Of a stretch of DNA of 7,946 bases, positions 1 through 6,533 are shown piece after piece. Source of the DNA: an uncultured Coriobacteriales bacterium (GTDB lineage Bacteria > Actinomycetota > Coriobacteriia > Coriobacteriales > UMGS124); the NCBI GenBank assembly GCA_934662525.1, contig CAKUKJ010000090.1, positions 1 through 7,946 of the forward strand. Direction: 5' to 3'. How positions within the stretch are numbered: position 1 is the first letter of the stretch; every line of letters starts with the position of its first letter. The notes under the pieces are model-generated. The model saw only the letters and a program-made list of their open reading frames with translations. It made no database searches and was not told the DNA's origin. The translations under genes and the position numbers were made by a program.

Positions 1-706
1 ACGCAAGCCTGTGCCGTGCATGCTCGACATCGGTGGGGTCGCAGGGGTAATGGATGGTGCGCAAGGCGCCCGAGAGCGACATGAGATGCCGCGGGGCGCG
101 CACGTCGGCGGGCCAGGGGTCGAGCTGCGAGCCGAACGCCTGCAGGCACTCTGAGGACAGCCTGCGCAACCATTGGCCCGCAAGCCCCTCGGTGGTGTGG
201 TAGACGGGCATCATCGGATGGCCCGAGCGGCCGCAGCCCGGACGGGGCCCCTCTTCCTCCAGAATCTCCCAATAGGGGGAGTTCAGGCGCTTGAATCCAT
301 AGGAGAAGCCCACCTTGCCGAACACGAGCAGGCGTTGGCCCTCACTGAACTTCTGCGCCAACCAGGGCTGGCCGAAGAAGCACACCATGACGACCCCCGT
401 GTCGTCGTAGCACGACAGCTCGACGACGCTCATCCCGGGCTTGGGGCGCTTGACGGCCACCTTGTCCACGCACACGACAAACGTCGCCTGCCCCCCCACC
501 GTCGCCTGAGACGTCGTCATGAGCCGGCTCAAGTCGAGATAGCGATACGGCACGGCCATCAGCTCGTCGAACGCGCTGCGCACGCCGATCTTGGCAAGCA
601 AGGACTCCTTGGCGGGGCCGACTCCGTGCAGACATGAGACAGGCCGCCCCACACGCGCCGTCTGAAGAAGGCGGGCTGATGCGGGAACGGCCTGTGCGAA
701 ACTCAT
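1..706 (-). CDS. recG: ATP-dependent DNA helicase RecG, N-terminal part (cut by window edge)
   Basis: RecG is a superfamily 2 helicase that remodels stalled replication forks and Holliday junctions. Only the first 235 residues are in the window; the full protein is usually about 680-700 residues, so the helicase motifs lie outside. What is visible fits the N-terminal wedge region. A helix-hairpin-helix-like stretch (HGVGPAKESLLAKIGVRS, residues 27-44) is followed by the 'PYRYLDLS' segment (53-60). An OB-fold-like beta region follows (about 71-148, with the FGKVGF and SPYWEILEE strands), then the typical 'MMPVYHTTEGLAGQWLRRL' (165-183) and 'IHYPCDPTDVEHARHRLA' (218-235). I chose the ATG at 706, which lies 29 bases after the stop of the fakA-like gene. 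No clear Shine-Dalgarno precedes it, so translational coupling is possible. No stop interrupts the frame to base 1. RecG downstream of a DAK2/YloV gene is a common Gram-positive arrangement. Confidence 0.9.
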   Translation of the reverse strand, partial: MSFAQAVPASARLLQTARVGRPVSCLHGVGPAKESLLAKIGVRSAFDELMAVPYRYLDLSRLMTTSQATVGGQATFVVCVDKVAVKRPKPGMSVVELSCYDDTGVVMVCFFGQPWLAQKFSEGQRLLVFGKVGFSYGFKRLNSPYWEILEEEGPRPGCGRSGHPMMPVYHTTEGLAGQWLRRLSSECLQAFGSQLDPWPADVRAPRHLMSLSGALRTIHYPCDPTDVEHARHRLA

Positions 707-735
707 GTGCTGTGAGGCAAGCGGCCCGGGCGGGG

Positions 736-2373
736 CTACTCGATGGAAAGAACGATGGGGTAGAGGGGCTGCTCGCCGCGGTGCGCGTCAACGTCGAGGT
801 CTGGCACAGCGTCCTCAAGGCGCTCGACAAGAGCCTCGAAACTGGCTTGGTCCATATCGGCTCCGGCCAGGACGGTAAGCGTGTCGCCCTCGATCTCGTC
901 TTGCATGGCCTTGACCATCGCGAGGCACATCTCGCAGACATCGGAGCCCACGTAGGTCACCTTGTCGTCCACAAGGCCGATGACGTCGCCGGAGTGGATT
1001 GCCTCGCCCGTGACGGTCTGGGAGTCGCGCACGGCATGCGTGATCTCACCGTCGTGCACGGCGGCGAGGGCCTCGGTCATGGAGGCGGCGTTGTCCTCAA
1101 GGCTGGCCGTGGGGTCGAAGGCGAACATCGCAGAGAATCCCTGCGGTACGCTGCGCGTGGCCACGACGGCCATGGGGAAGTCAGCCGCCGCGGCGGCGGA
1201 CTGGGCGGCCATGATGATGTTGCCGTTGTTGGGCAGCACGATGACCTGCTCGGCACGGGCCTGCTTGGCAGCGGCAAGGATGTCGGCCGTGGAGGGGTTC
1301 ATGGTCTGGCCGCCCTCGACGACGACGTCGACGCCCAGGGAGCGCAGGATGTCGGCCTGGCCGGAGCCTGCAGCGACGGCGATGACGCCGAGCGACTTGG
1401 CAGGGGCCTCGGCGGCCTTGTCCTGGGCGATCTTCTCGGTGCGCTCGTGGGCCTCCATGTCCATGTTGTGAATGAACACGTTGAAGATCTGGCCGAGGCC
1501 GAGCATATGGTCGAGCACATGGTCGGGGCGGTCGGTATGGACGTGGATCTTGTAGTCGGGGAAGGCTCCGACAAGCAGCTCGCAATCGCCCTGCGTGGCA
1601 AGGAAGTCGCGGGTGGCGTCCTCGTCGAAGGGCCTGTCGGCCTTGAAGAGGAACTCGGTGCAGTAGCGGAACTCCGACCCCTCCCAGTCGTCGTTGAGCT
1701 CGATGGCGACCTTGGCGTTGGCCTGGGCCATCGCCTTGTCGGCAGCGGAGGAGACGCCGCCCTCGCGCCCCAGCGCATGGGCGCAGAAGGCTTCCAGGAA
1801 CACCGAGAAGCCGAAGGCCCCCGAGTCGACGACGCCGTTCTCCTTCAGGACGGGCAGCAGGTCGGGCGTGCGGGCGACGGACTCAAACGCCTCGGCGACA
1901 AGCGCGTCGAGCGTCTCCTCGAGCGTGGCGTGCTTCTTCTCGCACGCGTCGGCGCGCTTGGAGACATCGCGCAGCACGGTGAGGATGGTGCCCTCGACGG
2001 GCTTGCGCACGGCCGCGAACGCCACCTTGACGGCGCGGCGGAACGCCGAGGCGACCACTCCGGCGTCAGCCGGGCCCTCGACCTCGGCAAGGCCCTCGGC
2101 CAGGCCGCGCAGAATCTGGCTCGTGATGACGCCGGAGTTTCCGCGGGCGCCCATAAGCGAGCCGTGCGTGACGGCGGCGGCGAGCTTGGCCATGCTGGCA
2201 TCTGCCGGCAGCGCCTCGATCTCCGAGACGACCGTGGCCAGGGTGAGGGACATGTTCGTGCCGGTGTCGCCGTCGGGCACCGGGAACACGTTGAGCTTGT
2301 TGATCTCCTCGCTGCGCTCTTTCACTGCTTGAGCGGCCACGATGAAGCTAGTGCGTACGGTCTGCTCGATCAT
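736..2373 (-). CDS. fakA: FakA/YloV-type DAK2-domain kinase (fatty acid kinase catalytic subunit)
   Basis: 545 residues, close to the usual 550 for the YloV/FakA family. In Staphylococcus aureus FakA phosphorylates fatty acids held by a FakB (DegV-family) carrier, feeding exogenous fatty acids into phospholipid synthesis. The N-terminal DAK2 (DhaL-like) nucleotide domain spans about 1-200: NVFPVPDGDTGTNM (28-41) carries the metal-binding aspartates, GARGNSG (75-81) is the nucleotide loop, and GTILTVLRD (128-136) and VVDSGAFGF (181-189) are present. The middle domain has Cys238 and the HVH pair 277-279, matching the zinc-binding Cys/His/His of FakA. The C-terminal part (about 328-545) has VVEGGQTMNPS, LPNNGNI and ATRSVPQGF, typical of the family. 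Start ATG at 2373 is preceded by GGGAGAAG (2378-2385). Asp23 lies 25 bases upstream and recG 29 bases downstream, so the three look like one operon. No FakB/DegV gene is visible here. Family assignment is firm; fatty acid kinase activity is inferred. Confidence 0.93.
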   Translation of the reverse strand: MIEQTVRTSFIVAAQAVKERSEEINKLNVFPVPDGDTGTNMSLTLATVVSEIEALPADASMAKLAAAVTHGSLMGARGNSGVITSQILRGLAEGLAEVEGPADAGVVASAFRRAVKVAFAAVRKPVEGTILTVLRDVSKRADACEKKHATLEETLDALVAEAFESVARTPDLLPVLKENGVVDSGAFGFSVFLEAFCAHALGREGGVSSAADKAMAQANAKVAIELNDDWEGSEFRYCTEFLFKADRPFDEDATRDFLATQGDCELLVGAFPDYKIHVHTDRPDHVLDHMLGLGQIFNVFIHNMDMEAHERTEKIAQDKAAEAPAKSLGVIAVAAGSGQADILRSLGVDVVVEGGQTMNPSTADILAAAKQARAEQVIVLPNNGNIIMAAQSAAAAADFPMAVVATRSVPQGFSAMFAFDPTASLEDNAASMTEALAAVHDGEITHAVRDSQTVTGEAIHSGDVIGLVDDKVTYVGSDVCEMCLAMVKAMQDEIEGDTLTVLAGADMDQASFEALVERLEDAVPDLDVDAHRGEQPLYPIVLSIE

Positions 2374-2398
2374 CAGACTTCTCCCAATAATTGCTGCT

Positions 2399-2761
2399 TT
2401 AAGCCTCGCGGACCTTCATGGCATCGACATGGACGACCACATGCGCGTCGTCGATCTGGGCGATGTTCTTGAGGACGTATTGAACCGCGTCAACGAGGTT
2501 CTGGCTGACGGCGGTGAGGTTCACACCATACTCAAGCACGACATGCAGGGCCACCGACAGCTTGCCCGCCTCGTCGCGGTCGATCTCGATGCCCTTGCGC
2601 AGGCGCTGCGAGGGGCGAAGCCCCGCAATGCCCTCCTGAACGCTCGTGGGGGCAGGCGAAGCCATGCCCACGACGCCATAGCACTCCTTGGCGGCATAGC
2701 CGACCAGGTCGGCAAGGACGTCGTCGGAAACGATGAGGGCACCGTTTATTTTCTCAGGCAT
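2399..2761 (-). CDS. Asp23/Gls24 family envelope stress protein
   Basis: 120 residues, the usual size for the family. Members (B. subtilis YloU and YqhY, S. aureus Asp23) are small alpha/beta proteins tied to the cell envelope; some are alkaline-stress induced and some affect fatty acid metabolism. Visible family features are the N-terminal G-ALIVSDDVLADLVGYAAKECYGVVGMA (7-34) and the strand-rich GIEIDRDEAGKLSVALHVVLEYGVNL (57-82). A helix (VSQNLVDAVQYVLKNI, 85-100) and a final strand VVVHVDAMKV (108-117) follow. There is no signal peptide or membrane segment. Start ATG at 2761 is preceded by GGGAG with about 8 bases of spacing. It lies just upstream of the fakA-like gene, the yloU-yloV arrangement of many Gram-positives. 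A terminator separates it from rpmB, so it probably heads its own transcript. Confidence 0.9.
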   Translation of the reverse strand: MPEKINGALIVSDDVLADLVGYAAKECYGVVGMASPAPTSVQEGIAGLRPSQRLRKGIEIDRDEAGKLSVALHVVLEYGVNLTAVSQNLVDAVQYVLKNIAQIDDAHVVVHVDAMKVREA

Positions 2762-2806
2762 AGTCTTGCTCCCGTCACTGGTAGCCGTTTGAACTCAATG
2801 CAAGGA

Positions 2807-2812
2807 AGTATA
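2807..2812 (-). promoter_or_regulatory. Candidate -10 element for the asp23-fakA-recG operon
   Basis: On the minus strand this reads TATACT, five of six matches to the sigma-A -10 consensus. It lies about 45 bases upstream of the asp23 ATG and just after the rpmB terminator. No good -35 is seen 16-18 bases upstream, where the terminator arm lies. It is offered because the terminator implies that a promoter must exist in this short gap. Confidence 0.25.
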
Positions 2813-2823
2813 CACCGAGGCAC

Positions 2824-2850
2824 AAAAAAGGCCCCCGGATGGAGGCCTTT
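2824..2850 (-). terminator. Intrinsic terminator after rpmB
   Basis: On the minus strand AAAGGCCTCC, a four-base ATCC loop and GGGGGCCTTT form a 10-bp stem with one T-G wobble, running into TTTTTT. It begins about 35 bases after the rpmB stop and ends about 60 bases before the asp23 start. It should therefore end rpmB transcription and separate the two units. Confidence 0.92.
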
Positions 2851-2884
2851 CAACTCACACTTTACGCGTGAAGATGGCGCAAAC

Positions 2885-3073
2885 CTAGCCGCGGACGACC
2901 TTGCCGGCCTTGAGGCACTTGGTGCAGACCTTCATCTTCTTGCGCTCGCCGTCAACGATGCAGTACATGGACTGCACGTTGGCACGGTGCTGGCGGTTGG
3001 TGACGCGGTGGGAGTGGCTGATGGAGCGGCTGAACACCGGGTGCTTACCGCAGACTTCGCAAACCTGGGACAT
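2885..3073 (-). CDS. rpmB: 50S ribosomal protein L28
   Basis: 62 residues, a normal bacterial L28 length. It starts MSQVCEVCGKHPVFSRSISHSH, the family N-terminus, with a basic RVTNRQHRANVQSM core (24-37). Two CxxC pairs (Cys5/Cys8 and Cys50/Cys53) are present, so this is the zinc-binding (C+) form rather than the zinc-independent paralogue. I chose the ATG at 3073 over one 33 bases upstream (3106) because AAGGAG sits about 8 bases before 3073 and the family begins there. It is flanked by a candidate promoter upstream and an intrinsic terminator downstream, consistent with a strongly expressed single-gene unit. Confidence 0.95.
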   Translation of the reverse strand: MSQVCEVCGKHPVFSRSISHSHRVTNRQHRANVQSMYCIVDGERKKMKVCTKCLKAGKVVRG

Positions 3074-3138
3074 TTCGAAAACTCCTTCGAACTGCTTGCG
3101 GGACACACTGCCCGCCCGCTTAAATCGGCAACTTTAGA

Positions 3139-3168
3139 AGATTAGCACAGACTGGGGCAAAGATGCAA
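3139..3168 (-). promoter_or_regulatory. Candidate promoter for rpmB
   Basis: On the minus strand TTGCAT (3163-3168) and TAATCT (3139-3144) are separated by 18 bases. A TGC directly before the -10 gives an extended -10 form. The pair lies about 65 bases upstream of the rpmB start, in a locally AT-richer stretch between thiD-thiN and rpmB. Hexamer matches are moderate. Confidence 0.4.
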
Positions 3169-3230
3169 AACTTCATATCCTCTCACCATATATCACAGAA
3201 GCCTGCAACACGGCGGGACGGCCGGGGGCG

Positions 3231-4895
3231 TCAGAGGATGCTCGCTTTATGGATGGGGTCGTGCTCGACGATGACGGCGAGCGTGCCGCGGTGGGCCTCG
3301 ACGCAGGCGCGGGCGTCCTCGACGACGTTGGAGATCCCCAGGTCGTCGAGAGGCTCGAGGGCGGCATGGTCGAGGTTCCAGCGCATGCCCGACTCGCTCG
3401 CGCATGCCGGCCCCAGAAGCGCCACGACGCTGAGCGTGCGCCCCACATCCTGGGAGGAGAGGTCGAGGCGAGGCATGCCGTGCGGCGAGAGGAAGTAGAC
3501 GGTCGAGGCCTCGGTCTCCAGGCGCACGGGAAGGGCCGCGCAGCGCGCAAGCACGCCGAGGACGCCCAGCTCGTGGTCGACCCTGCCGCCGACAAGCCCG
3601 CATGCCACGATGTCGCAAACGCCCAGGCGCGCCGCGTTGCCGCCCAGCCACGCCAGGGCCAAGCCCAGGTCGGTGTCGTCCTTGTCCACGGGAAAGCCGA
3701 GCTCTTGGGCCCCGTGGGAGCGCACATATTCAAGCGCCGCCAGGCTCAACGAGTCGCCGTCGCCCACGAGCACGTCGACGGGGAGCTGGGCGCGCATGCA
3801 AGCGTCGGCCCCAGAGTCGCAGGCGACGACGAGGCGGGCGCCCCGGGCAAGGCGGCGAAGGAGGCCGGGCGTGGGCGCCTCGGGCGAGCCGCCCACGACG
3901 AGGGCGAAAGGCGCGGGGACCCCGCCGTCGGCACAGCCTGGCTCAGGGTCCACAGGGGCGCAGGCGGATGCAGGGCCAGGCGCGGCGCAAGAGCCCGTGC
4001 TGCCCGGCGCGGGGCGTGTCGTCGCGCGTGAAGGTACGGGGGCGCAGATGTCATCGCAAGACAAGTTGCGCAACGACGCATCTATCCGGCTGCGCACGCA
4101 CGCCATGTGGTCGAGCGGGCCGTTGCGCCTGCCAAGGCTGAGACCCGCGCGCAGGCAGGCGGACAGATAGGCCTTGGCCCGGCGAACCGACTCGCACACG
4201 TCGCAACCAAGCGCCAGGAAGCAGGCGATGGCGCTTGAAAGCGTGCACCCGGTGCCGTGCGTGCCGTGCGCCTCCACCGCCTCGCCGCGCAGGACAAGGG
4301 GCTCGTCTGCGCCCGGCAGCAGGAGCACGTCGGTCGCGCACTCCTCCCCTGCCAGATGGCCGCCTTTCACAAGGACCGCGCCGGGCGTCGTGCGCGCAAT
4401 GGTGCGGGCGGCCTGCGTCATGGAGACCAGGCCGCAGGCGCCTGCGTCGATGCCCGAAAGCGCGCTTGCCTCGGGGATGTTGGGCGTCACGACCTGGGCG
4501 AGCCCGAACAGCTCGGCCACCATGGCCGGGGCGGCGCCTCCCTCCATAAGCGCGGCGCCGCTCGTCGCCACCATCACGGGGTCCAAAACGACATGGGCGG
4601 CGCCGTGGCGGCGCAGCCCATGCGCCACCTCATGCACGATGGGGGCGCTCGAAAGCATGCCGACCTTGACCGCCGCAGGACGGATGTCCTCGAACACGGC
4701 GTCTATCTGGTCGGACACGACCTGGGCCGACGTCTCCTGGATTGAGCGCACCCCACAGGTGTTCTGCGCCGTGAGCGCGGTGATGACGCTCTGGCCGTAC
4801 AGGCCGAGCGCGGCTATCGTCTTGAGGTCGGCCTGGATGCCGGCGCCGCCCGACGAGTCGCTGCCGGCTATGGTGACGACTGAAGGAAGCTGCAT
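3231..4895 (-). CDS. thiD: Bifunctional ThiD-ThiN fusion: HMP(-P) kinase / thiamine pyrophosphokinase
   Basis: One uninterrupted 554-residue frame holds two thiamine enzymes. Residues 1 to about 265 are ThiD, which phosphorylates HMP to HMP-P and HMP-PP: TIAGSDSSGGAGIQADLKT (8-26), VKVGML (76-81), VLDPVMVATSG (103-113), LVKGGH (175-180) and the catalytic HGTGCTLSSA (213-222, Cys217). Residues about 266-327 form a low-complexity Ala/Pro/Ser linker with five cysteines. Residues about 328-550 are a ThiN/TPK domain, which makes TPP from thiamine and ATP: VVACDSGADA (356-365), DVLVGDGDSL (374-383), PVDKDDTDLGLAL (402-414) and VGGRVDH (435-441). The Asn usually found five residues after the Asp of the DH pair appears to be Val445. 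Start ATG at 4895 has GGAGG five bases upstream; a longer frame to 5063 has no homology at its N-terminus and overlaps thiE. It is last in the thiM-thiE cluster, and no clear terminator follows it. Confidence 0.92.
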   Translation of the reverse strand: MQLPSVVTIAGSDSSGGAGIQADLKTIAALGLYGQSVITALTAQNTCGVRSIQETSAQVVSDQIDAVFEDIRPAAVKVGMLSSAPIVHEVAHGLRRHGAAHVVLDPVMVATSGAALMEGGAAPAMVAELFGLAQVVTPNIPEASALSGIDAGACGLVSMTQAARTIARTTPGAVLVKGGHLAGEECATDVLLLPGADEPLVLRGEAVEAHGTHGTGCTLSSAIACFLALGCDVCESVRRAKAYLSACLRAGLSLGRRNGPLDHMACVRSRIDASLRNLSCDDICAPVPSRATTRPAPGSTGSCAAPGPASACAPVDPEPGCADGGVPAPFALVVGGSPEAPTPGLLRRLARGARLVVACDSGADACMRAQLPVDVLVGDGDSLSLAALEYVRSHGAQELGFPVDKDDTDLGLALAWLGGNAARLGVCDIVACGLVGGRVDHELGVLGVLARCAALPVRLETEASTVYFLSPHGMPRLDLSSQDVGRTLSVVALLGPACASESGMRWNLDHAALEPLDDLGISNVVEDARACVEAHRGTLAVIVEHDPIHKASIL

Positions 4896-4918
4896 GGGAT
4901 CCTCCATGGTAGACCGGG

Positions 4919-4965
4919 GGCACCCATGCGGCCGGGCTTCCTGCGCCGAAGACCGCATGGGTGCC
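4919..4965 (-). repeat. 13-bp perfect inverted repeat in the thiE to thiD-thiN gap
   Basis: GGCACCCATGCGG (4919-4931) and CCGCATGGGTGCC (4953-4965) are perfect inverted copies around a 21-base spacer. In the mRNA they form a long stable stem, inside which CTTC and GAAG may pair again. It lies entirely in the 88-base gap between thiE and thiD-thiN, ending 13 bases before the thiD-thiN Shine-Dalgarno. No U-run follows, so it is not a classical terminator. RNA processing, mRNA stability or translational control are possible roles. Confidence 0.8.
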
Positions 4966-4983
4966 ATTGTTGAAAACGCTACT

Positions 4984-5706
4984 TTATCGCAAGCAATGAT
5001 GAGGCCATGCGTCGACGGCCTGCGCAAGGTCGTGCGCGGCACGCCCGGGATCGTCGGCCGCAAAGATGGCCGACACCACGGCCACGCCCGCCGCGCCCGC
5101 CGGCCCGAAGGAGGCGACGTTGTCCAGGTTGATGCCGCCGATGCCCACGACGGGCAGGGGCGTCGCCTGCACGACCCGCGCTAGACCGTCGATGCCCACG
5201 TGCTCGGCGTCCCCCTTCGTGGGCGTGGCGTAAACGGCGCAGCCCAGGTAGTCGGCCCCCGCCTCATAGGCCGCGCGGGCCTGTTCGGGGCAGTCGGCGC
5301 TCACCCCGACGATGGCGTTGGGCCCGAGCATCTCGCGCGCCTGGGCGCAGGCGAGGTCGGACTGACCCACATGCACGCCGTCGGCGCCGACCTCGAGCGC
5401 GCATTCCACGTCGTCGTTCACCACGAAGGGCACGCCGTGGGCGCGGCAAACGGCTAGCGCCTCTCGGGCGAGTTCGCAGCGCCGCTCGTGGGAGACGTCT
5501 TTCTCGCGCAGCTGCACGAACGTCGCGCCGCCGAGCACGGCCTGCTCCACCACGTCGGCAAGCCTGCGACCCGCCAGCCAGCGCGAGTCGGTGACCGCAT
5601 AGACGGCCAGGCTGCGGCGCAGCGCCTCGAGGCGGGCAGGGCCGGCCCCCCACCCATGCAGGGCCTGGTCGGACCCGCCCGTATGGCCCGGCCTACATGA
5701 GGTCAT
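4984..5706 (-). CDS. thiE: Thiamine phosphate synthase
   Basis: 240 residues. ThiE couples HMP-PP with thiazole phosphate to give thiamine phosphate, in a TIM-barrel fold. Motifs in order: VYAVTDSRWLAGR (35-47), GGATFVQLREKD (59-70, phosphate and HMP-PP contacts), FVVNDDVECALEVGADGVHVGQSDL (94-118), GVSADC (134-139), GADYLGCAVYATPTKGD (150-166), VVGIGGI (186-192) and VAVVSAIFAADDP (208-220). About 25-30 residues at the N-terminus precede the first barrel strand and look unrelated to the family. I chose the ATG at 5706, which overlaps thiM by 14 bases with an AGGG about 8 bases upstream and suggests translational coupling; a TTG at 5724 is the alternative. It takes its substrates from the flanking thiM and thiD-thiN products. 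Confidence 0.93.
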   Translation of the reverse strand: MTSCRPGHTGGSDQALHGWGAGPARLEALRRSLAVYAVTDSRWLAGRRLADVVEQAVLGGATFVQLREKDVSHERRCELAREALAVCRAHGVPFVVNDDVECALEVGADGVHVGQSDLACAQAREMLGPNAIVGVSADCPEQARAAYEAGADYLGCAVYATPTKGDAEHVGIDGLARVVQATPLPVVGIGGINLDNVASFGPAGAAGVAVVSAIFAADDPGRAAHDLAQAVDAWPHHCLR

Positions 5707-6517
5707 AGATGGCGCCCTGCTCAAGCTTGTCGGAGGTCATCTTGAACACCTCGTCGATGAGGTAGTTTGAATACGTTGCGTTTCCAACGCCTTCCTCCAA
5801 GGCACGGTCTGCCGCAAATTTGCCGGCCAGGCCGTACATGCAGAAGGCGGAGGCCACGGCCTCAAGCTCGTTGCCCGGGTTGGCCGCTACGTAGGCGGCA
5901 ACGACGCCGCTCAGCATGCAGCCCGAACCGGTGATCTGCCCCATGAGGCGATGGCCGTTGGAAACGACGTAGGTGCGCTCGGCGTCGCTCACCAGGTCGA
6001 TGACGCCCGAGGCGGCCACGATGGAGCCCGAAGCGGCACTGAACTGGCGCACAAAGCGCACCATCTCGTCGAGGTTGTCGGCCGTGACGACGTCGCCGGC
6101 CGCCACGTCGACGCCGCGCGTGGTGGATGTGCCGGCGGCAAGCGCCTTGATCTCGCTCATGTTGCCGCGCACGACGGCGATCTTGCGCTGGGAAAGCAGC
6201 GTGGAGGCCGTCTGCGTGCGCAACTTGGAGGCTCCGGCGCCAACCGGGTCGAGCACGATGGGGTGGCCCAGCTGCTCGGCACGGGCGCTGGCCAGCACCA
6301 TGGCACGGATGGACTGGGCGTTGAGCGTGCCGATGTTGACGTTGAGCGCGCCGCAGATGGACGTGATGTCCTCAACGTCGTCGGGCTCGTCGCTCATGAT
6401 GGGCGAGCCTCCGCACGCGATGATGACGTTGGCCACGTCGTGGACGGTCACGTAGTTCGTGATGTTGTGAACCAAAGGGACGGTCTTGCGAACTGCATCG
6501 AATCGCTCGGTGAGCAT
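5693..6517 (-). CDS. thiM: Hydroxyethylthiazole kinase
   Basis: 274 residues, the usual ThiM length. It phosphorylates 4-methyl-5-(2-hydroxyethyl)thiazole, the thiazole salvage step of thiamine synthesis, and belongs to the ribokinase-like fold. Visible motifs are PLVHNITNYVTVHDVANVIIACGGSP (14-39, substrate site), NIGTL (61-65), PIVLDPVGAGAS (86-97), VRGNMSEIKAL (116-126) and ITGSGCMLSGVVAAY (195-209, with the conserved Cys200). The start is the ATG at 6517, with AAAGGGG about nine bases upstream. A TTG three codons earlier would directly abut that ribosome binding site, so I rejected it. It is the first gene of the cluster, with thiE overlapping its end, and its leader carries THI-box features, so control by thiamine status is likely. 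Confidence 0.95.
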   Translation of the reverse strand: MLTERFDAVRKTVPLVHNITNYVTVHDVANVIIACGGSPIMSDEPDDVEDITSICGALNVNIGTLNAQSIRAMVLASARAEQLGHPIVLDPVGAGASKLRTQTASTLLSQRKIAVVRGNMSEIKALAAGTSTTRGVDVAAGDVVTADNLDEMVRFVRQFSAASGSIVAASGVIDLVSDAERTYVVSNGHRLMGQITGSGCMLSGVVAAYVAANPGNELEAVASAFCMYGLAGKFAADRALEEGVGNATYSNYLIDEVFKMTSDKLEQGAIYDLM

Positions 6518-6533
6518 GGGCTGCAACCCCTTT
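6518..6533 (-). promoter_or_regulatory. thiM ribosome binding site within a small hairpin
   Basis: The minus strand reads AAAGGGG then TTGCAGCCC before the ATG. GGGU (6526-6529) can pair with GCCC (6518-6521) around a UGCA loop, which hides the GGG of the Shine-Dalgarno. This fits control at translation initiation by the leader just upstream. The stem has only four pairs, one of them G-U. Confidence 0.4.

Noticed and set aside
342..941. 199-residue minus-strand open frame
   Set aside because: It is a second frame over the recG start and the fakA-like end; the recG frame has recognisable wedge-domain sequence and this one does not.
634..2472. 612-residue open frame on the plus strand opposite the fakA-like gene
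   Set aside because: It is antisense to a gene with clear family motifs along its whole length, and its translation is Gly/His/Asp/Val-rich low complexity, as expected from the opposite strand of GC-rich coding DNA.
3074..3106. Upstream ATG giving an 11-residue longer L28
   Set aside because: L28 proteins begin at the MSQVCEVCGK methionine, which also has the better-placed AAGGAG.
4896..5063. N-terminal extension of thiD-thiN up to 5063
   Set aside because: The extra 56 residues overlap thiE and span the inverted repeat; ThiD homology starts at the internal ATG, which has GGAGG five bases upstream.
4174..5184. 336-residue plus-strand open frame opposite thiD-thiN and thiE
   Set aside because: It crosses two real genes and the gap between them, and no family motif or convincing ribosome binding site is seen.
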